Below are positions 24,858-34,951 of a stretch of DNA of 64,000 nt, in pieces. The number at the start of each line of letters is the position of its first letter. The stretch's first letter is position 1. Below the pieces are notes generated by a model. The model was not told the origin of the DNA. It did no database searches and was given only the letters and a program-made list of their open reading frames with translations. The stretch lies in the NCBI GenBank assembly GCA_963735005.1, contig CAVTJA010000005.1, positions 372,001 through 436,000 of the forward strand, read 5' to 3'. Source of the stretch: WTKG01 sp963735005. Lineage in GTDB: Bacteria; Actinomycetota; Actinomycetes; Actinomycetales; Demequinaceae. A program made the position numbers and the translations under genes.

Positions 24858-25058
24858 ATGGACACGTTCGAGGCCGGTGGCGAGTGGTTCTACAACATCC
24901 GCACGGGAAATGTTGAGCACGGCAGGCAGAGCTCGTGGGAGGACCTCATGGGTCCGTACGACAGCGCGGAGGAGGCGTCCCAGGCGATTTCGATTGCGGC
25001 CAAGCGAAACGCCGAGTGGGAAGACGACGACGCCGCCTGGAGCGGGGACGACGACTAG
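24858..25058 (+). CDS. Small acidic conserved protein, SPOR-like
   Basis: A 66-residue protein: WFYNIRTGNVEHG, then LMGPYDSAEEASQAISIA and an acidic tail. The pattern (Trp-Tyr-Asn, GPY, an EEA helix) resembles short actinobacterial proteins that look like a single SPOR half-repeat. CAGGAGG lies 7 bases before the ATG. It diverges from map with 31 bases between the starts. Function unknown. Confidence 0.75.
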   Translation: MDTFEAGGEWFYNIRTGNVEHGRQSSWEDLMGPYDSAEEASQAISIAAKRNAEWEDDDAAWSGDDD

Positions 25059-25099
25059 GTGCAGACTCGCGCTCCCAAGGCTTGAGGCAAGATAGAAGC

Positions 25100-25687
25100 A
25101 TGGCACTCAACTCACAGATGGTTCCCCTTGGCACGCCTGCGCCCGACTTCACGCTCCCCAAGGCGGACGGCTCCGGCGACGTTTCGCTCGCGGATTTTGC
25201 GGACGCGCCGGCCCTGCTGGTCGCGTTTCTTTGCGTGCACTGCCCGTACGTGAAGCACATCGAGCCCGCTTTCGGCCCGCTGGCGGCCGAGTTTCAGCAG
25301 CGCGGCTTGGCCGTGGTGGGCATCTCGTCAAACGACACCGAGCAGTACCCGGACGATGCGCCCGAGCACATGGTGGAGCAGGCCGCGCGCGCAGGCTTCG
25401 AGTTCCCGTACGTCGTCGACGCATCCCAGGAGGTCGCGAAGGCGTACCACGCGTCGTGCACGCCGGACCTGTTCCTCTACGGCGCCGACCGGACGCTCGC
25501 GTACCGCGGCCAGTTCGACTCGTCCCGGCACAAGAACGACTTGCCGCTCACTGGCGAGGACCTCCGCGGAGCGATTGAGCACGTGCTCGCTGGGGAGCCG
25601 GTCCCCGAGCCGCACACCCCAAGCCAGGGTTGCGGCATCAAGTGGAAGCCGGGCAACGAGCCTGCCGTCCAGCTCATGTTTGGCTAG
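25100..25687 (+). CDS. Thioredoxin-like/peroxiredoxin family protein
   Basis: A 195-residue cytoplasmic protein of the PRX-like group: APDFTLPKADGSG, then AFLCVHCPYVKHIEPA with a Cys-x2-Cys-Pro pair, VVGISSNDTEQYPDDAPEHM, and the ending TPSQGCGIKWKPGNEP typical of this subfamily, with a further conserved Cys. Probably a thiol oxidoreductase; the partner is not known. It ends overlapping the convergent membrane-protein gene by 14 bases. Confidence 0.88.
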   Translation: MALNSQMVPLGTPAPDFTLPKADGSGDVSLADFADAPALLVAFLCVHCPYVKHIEPAFGPLAAEFQQRGLAVVGISSNDTEQYPDDAPEHMVEQAARAGFEFPYVVDASQEVAKAYHASCTPDLFLYGADRTLAYRGQFDSSRHKNDLPLTGEDLRGAIEHVLAGEPVPEPHTPSQGCGIKWKPGNEPAVQLMFG

Positions 25688-26138
25688 CGCGCCCGCGGAA
25701 TCGAGCGATGATCTGGGTGATGTCGAATACCGCCACGACCGTCGCGATGAACACCATCAGCCACACCCAGCCGCGGTAGTCCCACATCCACGTGCTGTGG
25801 ACCGGCCCCGGCACGTTCGTGACCGCGGCGCCCGCGACCATGACCACGACCGCGGCCATCGCACTCGCCGCATGCAGGAACGTGCGCGACATCCACGTAC
25901 TCCAGGTGTAGATGAACTGCAGCGCACCCAGCACGCCGTACGCCAACACGAGCGCCGCGTGGGCGCCGAATCCGGCGGTGGCCGTGTCCCAGTCCGGGCG
26001 GGCATACAGCCAGTCGACGATGAAGCGCCACAGCGGCAGTCCGTACATCGCGGCGACGTACAGCGTGGACAGCAGCGCGCCCACGAACGACCACGTGGCG
26101 CGGTTGGGCTCGCGGCGTTCCCAGCTGGGCCCGCTCAT
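25674..26138 (-). CDS. Four-helix membrane protein, unknown function
   Basis: A 154-residue protein with hydrophobic helices near residues 18-42, 60-80, 88-108 and 122-145. No family recognised. Its ATG overlaps the panB stop (ATGA), so it is the last gene of the SDR-nadE-panB operon. Confidence 0.65.
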   Translation of the reverse strand: MSGPSWERREPNRATWSFVGALLSTLYVAAMYGLPLWRFIVDWLYARPDWDTATAGFGAHAALVLAYGVLGALQFIYTWSTWMSRTFLHAASAMAAVVVMVAGAAVTNVPGPVHSTWMWDYRGWVWLMVFIATVVAVFDITQIIARFRGRASQT

Positions 26139-26944
26139 TCGGAGAAGGAGTGGCCCTCGTCGGGGAACGTTCCGCCCTTGACCTCGGCGACGTAGGCACC
26201 CGCGGCGTCGGCCATTGCCTTCCCGACCTCCCCAAACTTCTTGGAGAAGCTTGGCGACCAGTCGCCCATGCCCAGCGCGTCAAGCCACACCAGCACCTGG
26301 CCGTCGGTGTGTGGCCCAGCGCCGATGCCGATGGTGGGCACGTCGAGCGCTTTGGTGAGCTTGGTGGCGACGGGCTCGGTCACCATTTCGAGGACGATCA
26401 GGCAGGCGCCGGCCTCTTGGAGCGCGAGCGCGTCGGCCAGCAGCTCCTCGTACGCGCCGTCGCCGCGGCCCTGCACGCGCCGGCCGCCCAGCGCGTTCTC
26501 GGACTGCGGGGTGAAGCCAAGGTGGCCCACGAAGGGGATCCCGGCGGCCACGACTGCGGCGGCTTGCGCGGCCACGCGGCGCCCGCCCTCGAACTTGATG
26601 GCGTTGGGCTGGCCAAGCTTCATGACCCTGATCGCGGACTCGACGGCCTGCTCGGGGGACACCTCGTACGCGCCGAACGGCAGGTCCGCCACCACGAACG
26701 CCTTGTCCGCGCCGCGCGATACCGCGCGCACGAACGGGATCATCTCGTCGAGCGTGACGGCGCCCGTGTTGTGGTGGCCGAGGATGTTGTCGCCTAGCGA
26801 GTCGCCCACAAGTAGCACGTCAACGCCCGCGGCGTCGAAGATGCGCGCCGTGGGCATGTCGTAGGCGGTGAGCATGGTGATCTTCTCGCCCCGCGCCTTC
26901 ATCTCCTTGAAGTGATGAATGCGCACGCGCTTGCGGTCGGTCAT
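26135..26944 (-). CDS. panB: 3-methyl-2-oxobutanoate hydroxymethyltransferase (ketopantoate)
   Basis: First committed step of pantothenate, hence CoA, synthesis. The 269-residue TIM barrel keeps the family blocks MLTAYDMPTARIFDAAGVDV, LLVGDSLGDNILGHHNT, ADLPFGAYE, IKFEGG, PFVGHLGFTPQS and TIGIGAGPHTDGQVLVWLDA. Its start overlaps the nadE stop, linking CoA and NAD precursor enzymes in one transcript. Confidence 0.95.
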   Translation of the reverse strand: MTDRKRVRIHHFKEMKARGEKITMLTAYDMPTARIFDAAGVDVLLVGDSLGDNILGHHNTGAVTLDEMIPFVRAVSRGADKAFVVADLPFGAYEVSPEQAVESAIRVMKLGQPNAIKFEGGRRVAAQAAAVVAAGIPFVGHLGFTPQSENALGGRRVQGRGDGAYEELLADALALQEAGACLIVLEMVTEPVATKLTKALDVPTIGIGAGPHTDGQVLVWLDALGMGDWSPSFSKKFGEVGKAMADAAGAYVAEVKGGTFPDEGHSFSE

Positions 26945-28590
26945 GGCTCCACTTTCTCACGCCAGCGGTTGGTCACGGGAAGCCTGCGGTCGCGCCCGAA
27001 CGCCAGCGCGGTGACCTTGGGGCCAAGCGGGTACTGCCTGCGCTTCCATTCGGCGCGGTCCGTGAGGCTCAGCACCTTGTCGACCACGGCCTCGTCGAAG
27101 CCGCGGGCGAGCAGCTCGGCGCGGCCCTCCGCGTGCTCCACGTAGGCGTCCAGGACCTCGTCGAGCACCGCGTACGGGGGGAGGGAGTCTTGGTCGGTCT
27201 GGCCCGGGCGGAGCTCGGCGCTGGGAGGCTTGGCAATCGAGTTTTCCGGGATCGGCGGCGTCTCGCCGCGCGACTCCGCGTAGGCGTTGCGCCACTTCGC
27301 GAGGTCCCACACGCGCGTCTTGTCGAGGTCCTTGAGCGGGGCGAACCCGCCGATGCTGCCGGCGTCGTAGATGGTCGCGTAGCCGGTCGCGAGCTCGGAC
27401 TTGTTGCCGGGCGCGATCACCATGTGGCCCTCGCGGTTGGAGATCGCCATCAGGATGACGCCGCGGATGCGCGCCTGCAGGTTCTCCTCGGCGACGCCCT
27501 CGAGCGCGAGCTCGCCCTGGAACGCTTCGACCATGGGCGCGATGGGCTGGACCCGGTAGTCCGCCCCCAGGCGTTTGGCGAGGTCCGCCGCGTCGTCCTT
27601 CGAGTGCTCGGACGAGTACGTCGACGGCATCGACACGCCCACGACGTTCTCGCCACCAAGCGCGTCGGCCGCGATGGATGCAGCAAGCGCCGAGTCGATC
27701 CCGCCGGACACCCCGAGCACGACTGAACTGAAGCCGTTCTTGAGCACGTAATCGCGCAGCCCGGTGACGCACGCCCAGTACACCTGGGCGTCGTCCTCGA
27801 GGGCGTCCACGACCTGCGAGCGGGCGGGCGCGGCGTCGTCGTCCGGGACGTCCCACACCAGGAGCGCGTCCGTGAACGCGGGCGCGGAGGCGACCAGGCG
27901 CCCGTCGGCGCCGATGATGAAGCTCTGCCCGTCGAACACCAGGTCGTCCTGCCCGCCCCACATGTTCACGTACGCGACCGGCGCCTCGACCTCGCGCGCG
28001 CGCTTGGTTGCCCACTCGCGGCGGATGTGGCCCTTGCCCTCCTCGAACGGGGAGCCGTTCAGCACGACCATCAGCTGGATGTCGGCGTCGTCTAGCAGCG
28101 TCAGCGGCCCGCCGTCCTGCCAGATGTCCTCACAGATCACGATGCCGATGCGCGTCTTGGCCGCCTCGACCACGCACGCCTCGTCGCCGGACGCGAAGAT
28201 GCGCCGCTCGTCGAACACGCCATAGTTGGGCAGGTGGTGCTTCGCGTAGCGGGCCTGGACACGGCCGTGCTGGATCACGACGGCCTCGTTGATCGGCCTG
28301 CCGTCCGCGTTGACGCCAAGCGTGCCCACGATCACCATCAGGTCGCCAAGGCCGTCGTCCGCGAGCGTAGCCGCGATGCGCTGGATCGACCGCTCGGCCG
28401 CGCGCTGGAATGACTCACGCAGCGCCAGATCCTCGATGGGGTAGCCCGTGGTGGTCATCTCGGGAAACGCGACCACCTGCGCGCCCTCCGCGGCGGCCTC
28501 GCGGGCCTTGGCGAGTATGAGAGAGGCGTTGCCGTCGATGTCGCCCACGCACGTGTTGATCTGGGCAAGGGCGATGCGCAGTCCGGTCAT
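26941..28590 (-). CDS. nadE: NAD+ synthase, glutamine-hydrolysing
   Basis: Amidates nicotinate adenine dinucleotide to NAD. The 549-residue protein has an N-terminal nitrilase-type glutaminase (Glu in VAFPEMTTTGYP, Lys in AKHHLPNYGVFDE, Cys in GIVICEDIW) and a C-terminal synthetase with the ATP loop VLGVSGGIDSALAA and NKSELATGY. It follows the SDR gene by 9 bases and overlaps panB. Confidence 0.95.
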   Translation of the reverse strand: MTGLRIALAQINTCVGDIDGNASLILAKAREAAAEGAQVVAFPEMTTTGYPIEDLALRESFQRAAERSIQRIAATLADDGLGDLMVIVGTLGVNADGRPINEAVVIQHGRVQARYAKHHLPNYGVFDERRIFASGDEACVVEAAKTRIGIVICEDIWQDGGPLTLLDDADIQLMVVLNGSPFEEGKGHIRREWATKRAREVEAPVAYVNMWGGQDDLVFDGQSFIIGADGRLVASAPAFTDALLVWDVPDDDAAPARSQVVDALEDDAQVYWACVTGLRDYVLKNGFSSVVLGVSGGIDSALAASIAADALGGENVVGVSMPSTYSSEHSKDDAADLAKRLGADYRVQPIAPMVEAFQGELALEGVAEENLQARIRGVILMAISNREGHMVIAPGNKSELATGYATIYDAGSIGGFAPLKDLDKTRVWDLAKWRNAYAESRGETPPIPENSIAKPPSAELRPGQTDQDSLPPYAVLDEVLDAYVEHAEGRAELLARGFDEAVVDKVLSLTDRAEWKRRQYPLGPKVTALAFGRDRRLPVTNRWREKVEP

Positions 28591-28599
28591 GCGGAAAGC

Positions 28600-29538
28600 C
28601 TACGCGGCGCCGTGCGCTCCGCCCACGTCCATGGGGATGCCGGTCATGGCCTCGGAGACCTCCCACAACGTGGCGATGTCGGCGTCGTTTCCGCGGCGCA
28701 TGATCGGGCGGACCACCGGTACGCCCCTGACCATCCACAGCGGGCCATAGAAGCGGCCGCCGCGCGCCTGCGGGTCCGTCGCCGCGCGCAACTGGGAGAG
28801 CGCGCCACGGTCGGGCTCCATGCCCCACTTTGCAGCCTGGCGCTCCCAGTACTCGCCGGACGAGCCGGTGGCGCCCATCTCGCGCGTGCGCACCTGCAGG
28901 TTGGTGTGCGACAGTCCCGGGTGCGCGATCAGGCTCGTCGCGGCCACGCCAGCGCGCTCGAACTCGCGCTGGAGTCCGATCCCAAACAGGTAGTTCGCGA
29001 GCTTCGACCGCCCATACGCCGCCCACGGCTCGTAGACGCCGTCCATGTTCGGGTTGGCGGGGTCCACGGGCTTGCCGTTGTGGTGAGTGAAGCTGGTTAC
29101 GGTCACCACGCGCGCGGCCTCCGCGGCGAGCAGCGCTGGCATGAGCTGCGCTGTCAGCGCCCAGTGCCCAAGGTGGTTGACGCCAAACTGGGTCTCGAAG
29201 CCGTCCTCGGTGCGCCCCTCCGGCGCCGCCATCACCCCAGCGTTGTTCACAAGGATGTCCACGGCTTCGTGCCGGCTGGCGATGGCGCGCGCGGCGGCGC
29301 GCACCGAGGCGAGCGACGCGAGGTCGCATTCGACGACTTCGGTGGACGCCTGGGGGTGCGCTGAGACGATCTCCGCCTGAGCGGCGGCAACCGCCTCGAG
29401 GTTGCGCGCGGCCATCACCACATGTGCGCCAGCCGCGGCAAGGGCCCGCGCCGTCTCACGCCCAAGGCCGATGTTCGCGCCGGTCACCACCGCCACTCGC
29501 CCTGACAGATCCGGGATGTTCTTCTCGCTCCACGCCAT
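28600..29538 (-). CDS. Short-chain dehydrogenase/reductase
   Basis: A 312-residue classical-type SDR, closest in pattern to the retinol dehydrogenase-like group. NAD(P) motif TGANIGLGRET, NNAG in LVNNAGVMAAPEG, active-site Ser in VTSFTHHNG and YxxxK in YGRSKLANYL are all present. Arg in AARNLE after the second strand suggests NADP(H). Substrate unknown. It opens the operon with nadE and panB. Confidence 0.88.
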   Translation of the reverse strand: MAWSEKNIPDLSGRVAVVTGANIGLGRETARALAAAGAHVVMAARNLEAVAAAQAEIVSAHPQASTEVVECDLASLASVRAAARAIASRHEAVDILVNNAGVMAAPEGRTEDGFETQFGVNHLGHWALTAQLMPALLAAEAARVVTVTSFTHHNGKPVDPANPNMDGVYEPWAAYGRSKLANYLFGIGLQREFERAGVAATSLIAHPGLSHTNLQVRTREMGATGSSGEYWERQAAKWGMEPDRGALSQLRAATDPQARGGRFYGPLWMVRGVPVVRPIMRRGNDADIATLWEVSEAMTGIPMDVGGAHGAA

Positions 29539-29655
29539 GGCGCCTCCTCGGGATTTTCGGGCCTACCGCGTGAACGCGCGCCCGCGCGAGTGACTTCCCA
29601 CACTGCGCCCTCAATATGTCACACGGGGGACACATGAGTAGGGCAGGATGGTGCC

Positions 29656-30996
29656 ATGGACAAGCAGCAAGAGTATGTGCTCCGTAGCGTCGAGGAGCGG
29701 GACGTTCGTTTCATCCGCCTGTGGTTCACGGACGTGCTCGGGATTCTCAAGTCCGTGGCCATCGCGCCCGCGGAGCTCGAGAACGCCTTCGACGAGGGCA
29801 TCGGCTTCGACGGCAGCGCGATCGAGGGCCTGACGCGGGTCTACGAGGCCGACATGGTCGCCAAGCCGGACCCTTCGACCTTCCAGATCCTGCCGTGGCG
29901 CGGCGAGGTACAGGGCGCCGCCCGCATGTTCTGCGACATCGTCACGCCAGACGGCGAGCCAGCGATGGCGGATTCCCGCTTCGTCCTCAAGCGCGCGCTC
30001 GACAAGGCCGGCGACCTCGGCTTCAGTTTCTACACGCACCCCGAGATCGAGTTTTACCTCTTCGAGAAGCCGCACGAGGGCGCGAAGACGCCACCGATCC
30101 CCGTGGACCAGGCCGGCTACTTCGACAACGTCCCGCGCGGCACCGCGCACAACTTCCGCCGCAACGCGATTACGACGCTCGAGAACATGGGTATCTCCGT
30201 GGAGTTTTCGCACCACGAGGCGGGGCCCGGCCAGAACGAGATCGACCTCCGGTACGCCGACGCGCTGACCACTGCGGACAACATCATGACGTTCCGCGCA
30301 GCGATCAAGGAAGTCGCGCTGGAGCAGGGCTACTTCGCTTCGTTCATGCCCAAGCCGCTGGTAGACGCGCCCGGCTCCGGCATGCACACGCACATGAGCC
30401 TGTTTGAGGGCGACCGCAACGCGTTCTACGAGGCCGGCGCCGAGCTGCAGCTCAGCAAAGTCGCGCGCCACTTCATCGCGGGCCTACTCAAGCACGCGCC
30501 CGAGATCACGGCGATCACCAACCAGTACGTCAACTCGTACAAGCGCCTGTGGGGCGGGGCCGAGGCGCCGTCGTACGTGTGCTGGGGCAAGAACAACCGC
30601 AGCGCACTTGTGCGCGTGCCGGTGCACAAGCCCGGCAAGGGCCAGTCGAGCCGCGTGGAGTACCGCGCCATCGACTCTGCCGCCAACCCGTACCTCGCCT
30701 TCGCGGTGATGCTGTCTGCCGGCCTCAAGGGAATCGAGCACGGCTACGAGCTGCCGGACGGCGCCGAGGACGACGTCTGGGAGTTGTCGTCCTCCGAGCG
30801 CCGCGCTATGGGCTACGAGCCGCTACCCGCGTCGCTTGCCGAGGCCATCCAGGTGACCGAGAAGTCCGAGCTCGTCGCAGAGGTGCTGGGGGAGCAGGTC
30901 TTCGACTACGTGCTGCGCAACAAGCGCTCCGAATGGCAGGAGTACCGGGCGCAGGTCACCCCCTTCGAGCTCGAGCGCTACCTCCCGGTTCTGTAA
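29656..30996 (+). CDS. glnA2: Glutamine synthetase GlnA2-type
   Basis: Forms glutamine, or a related gamma-glutamyl product, from glutamate, ammonia and ATP. The 446-residue type I chain has GIGFDGSAIEGLTRV, EIEFYLFE, MPKPLVDAPGSGMHTHMSLF and NRSALVRVP. At the position of the adenylylated tyrosine in GlnA1 (DLYELPPEE) it has Trp375 (DVWELSSSE), so it should not be regulated by GlnE. It is followed by glnE after 13 bases, the usual actinobacterial order. Some GlnA2-like paralogues act on polyamines; the context here fits true GlnA2. Confidence 0.92.
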   Translation: MDKQQEYVLRSVEERDVRFIRLWFTDVLGILKSVAIAPAELENAFDEGIGFDGSAIEGLTRVYEADMVAKPDPSTFQILPWRGEVQGAARMFCDIVTPDGEPAMADSRFVLKRALDKAGDLGFSFYTHPEIEFYLFEKPHEGAKTPPIPVDQAGYFDNVPRGTAHNFRRNAITTLENMGISVEFSHHEAGPGQNEIDLRYADALTTADNIMTFRAAIKEVALEQGYFASFMPKPLVDAPGSGMHTHMSLFEGDRNAFYEAGAELQLSKVARHFIAGLLKHAPEITAITNQYVNSYKRLWGGAEAPSYVCWGKNNRSALVRVPVHKPGKGQSSRVEYRAIDSAANPYLAFAVMLSAGLKGIEHGYELPDGAEDDVWELSSSERRAMGYEPLPASLAEAIQVTEKSELVAEVLGEQVFDYVLRNKRSEWQEYRAQVTPFELERYLPVL

Positions 30997-31009
30997 CTCC
31001 GGAGGGCCG

Positions 31010-34000
31010 ATGACGTCCCGACAGGTCTCCGCAGCGTCGGTGCTGCGCAAGGCGGGCGTCGTTGACCCCGAGCGCGCTGCGGACCAGATTCGGCAGATCG
31101 TCGAGATCGCAGGCGTCACCATTGACGACGTCCCTGGCGCGCTCGCGCGGCTCGCAGACCCGGACCTCGCAGTGTTGCAGATGCTTCGCCTCGCGGAGTC
31201 GGCGCGAGAGGCGGGCACTCTGCCGACGCTCTTGGCGCTGCGCGAGACGGTCCCGGGCGCGCGGCTCGCGGCGGTCCTTGGAGGCTCTGCGGCGCTGGGG
31301 GACTTCCTTGTGCGCCACCCCGAGTACGTGGCCGACGTCGCGGATGACGCAGGCGGCTTGGCCGCGACGGGTGCAGAGGTGCGGGCGGCGCTGCTGGAGG
31401 CCGTGGGGGCGGATCCGTCGGGCGAGGCGCCAGTCGCCGCCGTCACCGGTAGCGCCGGGGTAGACGCGATGCGGGTCGCCTACCGGCGCCAGTTGCTCAA
31501 AGTCGCCGCCGCGGACCTGTCGTCGCCGGAGCCCACCGCGATCATGCCTGCCGTCAGCGCCGCGCTCGCCGATCTGGCCGACGCCGCGCTCGAGACTGGC
31601 CTCGCGCTCGCGCGCGCTGACGAGCCCGACTACGCCATCGCCCGCCTGTGCGTGATCGCGATGGGCAAGACGGGCGCGCAGGAGCTCAACTACATTTCGG
31701 ACGTCGACGTCATCTACGTCGCCGAGCCCGCCGCTGGCGCCGACAAGGAGCAGGCGATGCGCGTCGCCACCCGGCTCGCGGCCGCCGGCGCCCGCGCCTG
31801 CGACAAGGCGTCGGCCGAGGCGGCTCTGTGGCAGGTGGACGCCAACCTGCGGCCGGAGGGCCGCGATGGGCCCTTGGTGCGCGACGTCGAGGCGCACAAG
31901 GCCTATTACGACCGCTGGGCGTCGACGTGGGAGTTCCAGGCCCTCCTCAAGGCGCGGCCCGCCGCCGGCGACATGGAGGTGGGGCGCGACTACATCCGCG
32001 CGCTGGCGCCAATGGTGTGGCAGGCAAGCGCGCGAGAGAACTTCGTCCAGGACGCGCAGGCGATGCGCAGGCGCGTGGAGGAGCACGTGCCCGACCACGA
32101 GTCGGACCGCCAGATCAAGCTTGGCCCCGGCGGGCTGCGCGACGTGGAGTTCACGGTGCAGCTGCTGCAGCTTGTGCACGGACGGGCGGACAAGACGCTC
32201 CACATCGCCACGACGCTAGACGCGCTTGCCGCGCTCCGGGCGGGCGGCTACGTCGGCCGCGTGGAAGCCGACAGGCTCGCCGAGGCGTACCGCCAGCTGC
32301 GCGTGTTCGAGCACCGGATCCAGTTGTACAAGATGCGCCGCACCCACCTCATGCCCGATGCCGAGGACGATCTGCGGCGCCTAGCCCGCGCCGCGCGGGT
32401 CGGCTCCGCTGAGGACCTCCTCAAATTGTGGACCGTCATCAAGCGCGACGTCCGCGTGATGCACCTCGACATGTTCTACCGCCCGCTGCTACCCGTGGTC
32501 GCCGGGCTTAGCGCGGACGAGGCCTCGCTGGATCCCGCCGCGGCCCGCGAGCGGCTGTCCGCGCTTGGATTCCTTGACCCCGAGGCAGCGCAGCGCCACA
32601 TCGCGGCCCTCACGGACGGTGTGTCTCGCCGCGCGGCGATCCAGCGCCAGCTGCTGCCGGCCATGATCAGCTGGCTGGCCGCCGGGCCGGACCCCGACGC
32701 CGGCCTGCTGGCCTTCCGCAACCTCTCAGAGCAGCTGAAGGACGCGGCCTGGTACCTGAAACTGCTCCGCGACTCCCGGAACGCTGCTGAGCGCCTCGCG
32801 CGCCTGCTGTCCACGTCCGCGTACGTCACCAACGCGCTGATGGCGTCAGCCGACGACATCTCGTGGCTGGACAACGACGAGGACCTCGCCCCGCGCGACG
32901 TTGAGCGGCTGCGCGCCGAGGCCGACGCGATCCTCACCCGCTCCGACGACCGCGACCAATGCATCATGGCCCTGCGCGGGTTGCGGAGGCGCGAGCTTGT
33001 GCGCGCGGGCGCCGCAGACGTCCTTGGCATCATCGACTCGGTGCAGGCCGCCATCACAGTCACGCAGGCCGCCGACGTCATCATCGAGGGCGCGCTGCGT
33101 ATCGCGCTTGTGGAGGCGGCCCGGCAGGCTGGGCTTGAGTCGCTGCCGATGTCGATGGCGGTCATAGCCATGGGCCGCTATGGCGGCATGGAGATGAGCT
33201 ACCCGTCCGACGCGGATGTCATGTTCGTGTACGAGCCGCACGACGGCGCGGACCCTGTGGCGTGCGACGCGTGGGCGCAGAAGGTGGCGGGGGAGACCCG
33301 CCAGTATCTGCAGAAGGGCGGGGCACAGCCGCCCCTCGAGATGGACGCGGACCTTCGCCCCGAGGGCAAGGCGGGCCCGCTGGCGCGATCGTTCGAGTCG
33401 TACCGCGAGTACTACGGCCGGTGGTCCGAACCGTGGGAGGCGCAGGCGCTGCTGCGTGCCCGCGCGGCGGCAGGCGACCTCGCGTTGCGTCAGCGCTTCG
33501 AGGCGATGATCGACGACGTCCGCTACCCCGAGGTCGTGACGGATGCGGCGCTGAGGCAGATGCGGACGCTCAAGGCGCGCATGGAATCCGAACGGCTTCC
33601 GCGCGGGATCGAGCCCCGCCGCCACGTAAAGCTCGGCCCAGGCGGGCTCGCGGACGTCGAGTGGACCGTCCAACTGCTGCAGCTTCGCCACGCCCGGCGC
33701 ATCCCCGGGCTGCGCACGCCGCTCACCCTCCCCGCGCTCGCCGCCGCCACTGAGGCCGAATTGCTGAGCGCAGAGGACGCGGCGATCCTCGAGCGCGCAT
33801 GGCGCGCGGCTACCCGCATGCGCGGCGCGATCGCCCTGCGCGGCCGGGCGCGCGCGAAGATCAACATCATCCCGTCCGACATGCGTGAGCTGCACGTGAT
33901 CGCCGGAATCATTGGCGACGGGCTCAGTGGGGCCGAAACGGATGATCAATACGCACGCGCCGCCCGCAGGGCGCGTAGCGTGACGGAGAGGATTTTCTTC

Positions 34001-34021
34001 GGCTGGGAGGAACGCTCGTGA
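31010..34021 (+). CDS. glnE: Bifunctional glutamine synthetase adenylyltransferase/deadenylase
   Basis: Attaches and removes AMP on GlnA1 in response to nitrogen status. The 1003-residue protein holds two nucleotidyltransferase modules: the N-terminal one with ELNYISDVDVIYV and the matching RPEGRDGPLVR, and the C-terminal one with GGMEMSYPSDADVMFVYEP and RPEGKAGPLAR. Each is followed by a helical domain with KLGPGGL(R/A)DVE(F/W)TVQLLQL. Full length and intact. The target tyrosine is present in GlnA1 at 35018-36451. Confidence 0.95.
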   Translation: MTSRQVSAASVLRKAGVVDPERAADQIRQIVEIAGVTIDDVPGALARLADPDLAVLQMLRLAESAREAGTLPTLLALRETVPGARLAAVLGGSAALGDFLVRHPEYVADVADDAGGLAATGAEVRAALLEAVGADPSGEAPVAAVTGSAGVDAMRVAYRRQLLKVAAADLSSPEPTAIMPAVSAALADLADAALETGLALARADEPDYAIARLCVIAMGKTGAQELNYISDVDVIYVAEPAAGADKEQAMRVATRLAAAGARACDKASAEAALWQVDANLRPEGRDGPLVRDVEAHKAYYDRWASTWEFQALLKARPAAGDMEVGRDYIRALAPMVWQASARENFVQDAQAMRRRVEEHVPDHESDRQIKLGPGGLRDVEFTVQLLQLVHGRADKTLHIATTLDALAALRAGGYVGRVEADRLAEAYRQLRVFEHRIQLYKMRRTHLMPDAEDDLRRLARAARVGSAEDLLKLWTVIKRDVRVMHLDMFYRPLLPVVAGLSADEASLDPAAARERLSALGFLDPEAAQRHIAALTDGVSRRAAIQRQLLPAMISWLAAGPDPDAGLLAFRNLSEQLKDAAWYLKLLRDSRNAAERLARLLSTSAYVTNALMASADDISWLDNDEDLAPRDVERLRAEADAILTRSDDRDQCIMALRGLRRRELVRAGAADVLGIIDSVQAAITVTQAADVIIEGALRIALVEAARQAGLESLPMSMAVIAMGRYGGMEMSYPSDADVMFVYEPHDGADPVACDAWAQKVAGETRQYLQKGGAQPPLEMDADLRPEGKAGPLARSFESYREYYGRWSEPWEAQALLRARAAAGDLALRQRFEAMIDDVRYPEVVTDAALRQMRTLKARMESERLPRGIEPRRHVKLGPGGLADVEWTVQLLQLRHARRIPGLRTPLTLPALAAATEAELLSAEDAAILERAWRAATRMRGAIALRGRARAKINIIPSDMRELHVIAGIIGDGLSGAETDDQYARAARRARSVTERIFFGWEERS

Positions 34022-34932
34022 AGATTGTGCGAAGGATGCTGGCGGCGCTGGCGATTGTTGCTGGGGTGATCATGCTCATCGTCTGGGCGCTCGCGCTCTT
34101 CACGGTGCGCACGATCGAGGACGGCACGCTCGTGACGAACCTCGCGACGTCGGCGCTCGACAACCCCGCGGTCGAGAAGCTCGTCGTCGACAAGTCGCAG
34201 AGCGCGGTCCATGCGTCTCTCAAGGATCAGGGCGTCAACCTTAAGAAGCTCGGGCTCGACGGCGCGGTCGACGACCTGGTGGCGGCGATCGTGAAGAGTG
34301 ACACGTTTTCCGAGCTTGTGAAGTCGGCCGTGGAGTCCGCGCATGAGGACCTCAAGCGCCAGCTCACCGAGGAAGGCGCCGCGGGCACGCCGCTGTCGAT
34401 CAACATCGACGTGTCGGTGTTGATCAACGAGAGCCTTGCGAATGCGCCCGTGATCGGGTCCGCCATCCCTGATGTAGCGGTGCAGCCCGTGAGCGTCGAG
34501 GTGCTCGACGGCAACTCCTTCGACCGCGTCCGGCACGTCTACACGTGGGTCCAGAGGATCGCGCGTTGGGCGGGCTGGGTGGGCCTGGCGCTGATCGTCG
34601 CGGGCATCGTGCTGACCCCCAACAAGCGGTGGTTCGTCCCGAAGATGCTGTTCTGGCTCGGGGGTCTCTCGATTCTCGCGTGGTTCGCCGTGGGCACGCT
34701 CGACGCGGAGCGCATCGCAGGCTTCCTACCTGGGGGCAGAGACGGCTCGTTGGGTTCGGCCGTAGCCGAATACTTCCCGCAAGCGACGCTCGATAGCGTC
34801 GCAGCCAAAACGCTGGTTGTGGGTCTCGTCGCCCTTGCCGCCGCCGTCGCGCTGAGCCTGGTGATCCGGGCCATTGGCCGCAGCGGCAAGGGCAGCCACC
34901 GTAGCGCCGACGAGCCCGTCCACGCGCAGTAG
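34018..34932 (+). CDS. Membrane protein, unknown function
   Basis: A 304-residue protein with an N-terminal helix (about 8-30), a roughly 150-residue extracytoplasmic region predicted to be helical, then helices near 182-202, 210-228 and 264-286 and a short basic tail. The layout resembles actinobacterial proteins with two or more membrane helices around a soluble sensor-like loop, but no family was recognised. Its GTG overlaps the glnE stop (GTGA), so it shares the glnA2-glnE transcript. Confidence 0.75.
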   Translation: MKIVRRMLAALAIVAGVIMLIVWALALFTVRTIEDGTLVTNLATSALDNPAVEKLVVDKSQSAVHASLKDQGVNLKKLGLDGAVDDLVAAIVKSDTFSELVKSAVESAHEDLKRQLTEEGAAGTPLSINIDVSVLINESLANAPVIGSAIPDVAVQPVSVEVLDGNSFDRVRHVYTWVQRIARWAGWVGLALIVAGIVLTPNKRWFVPKMLFWLGGLSILAWFAVGTLDAERIAGFLPGGRDGSLGSAVAEYFPQATLDSVAAKTLVVGLVALAAAVALSLVIRAIGRSGKGSHRSADEPVHAQ

Positions 34933-34951
34933 CGCCTCACGCTCGCCGCAC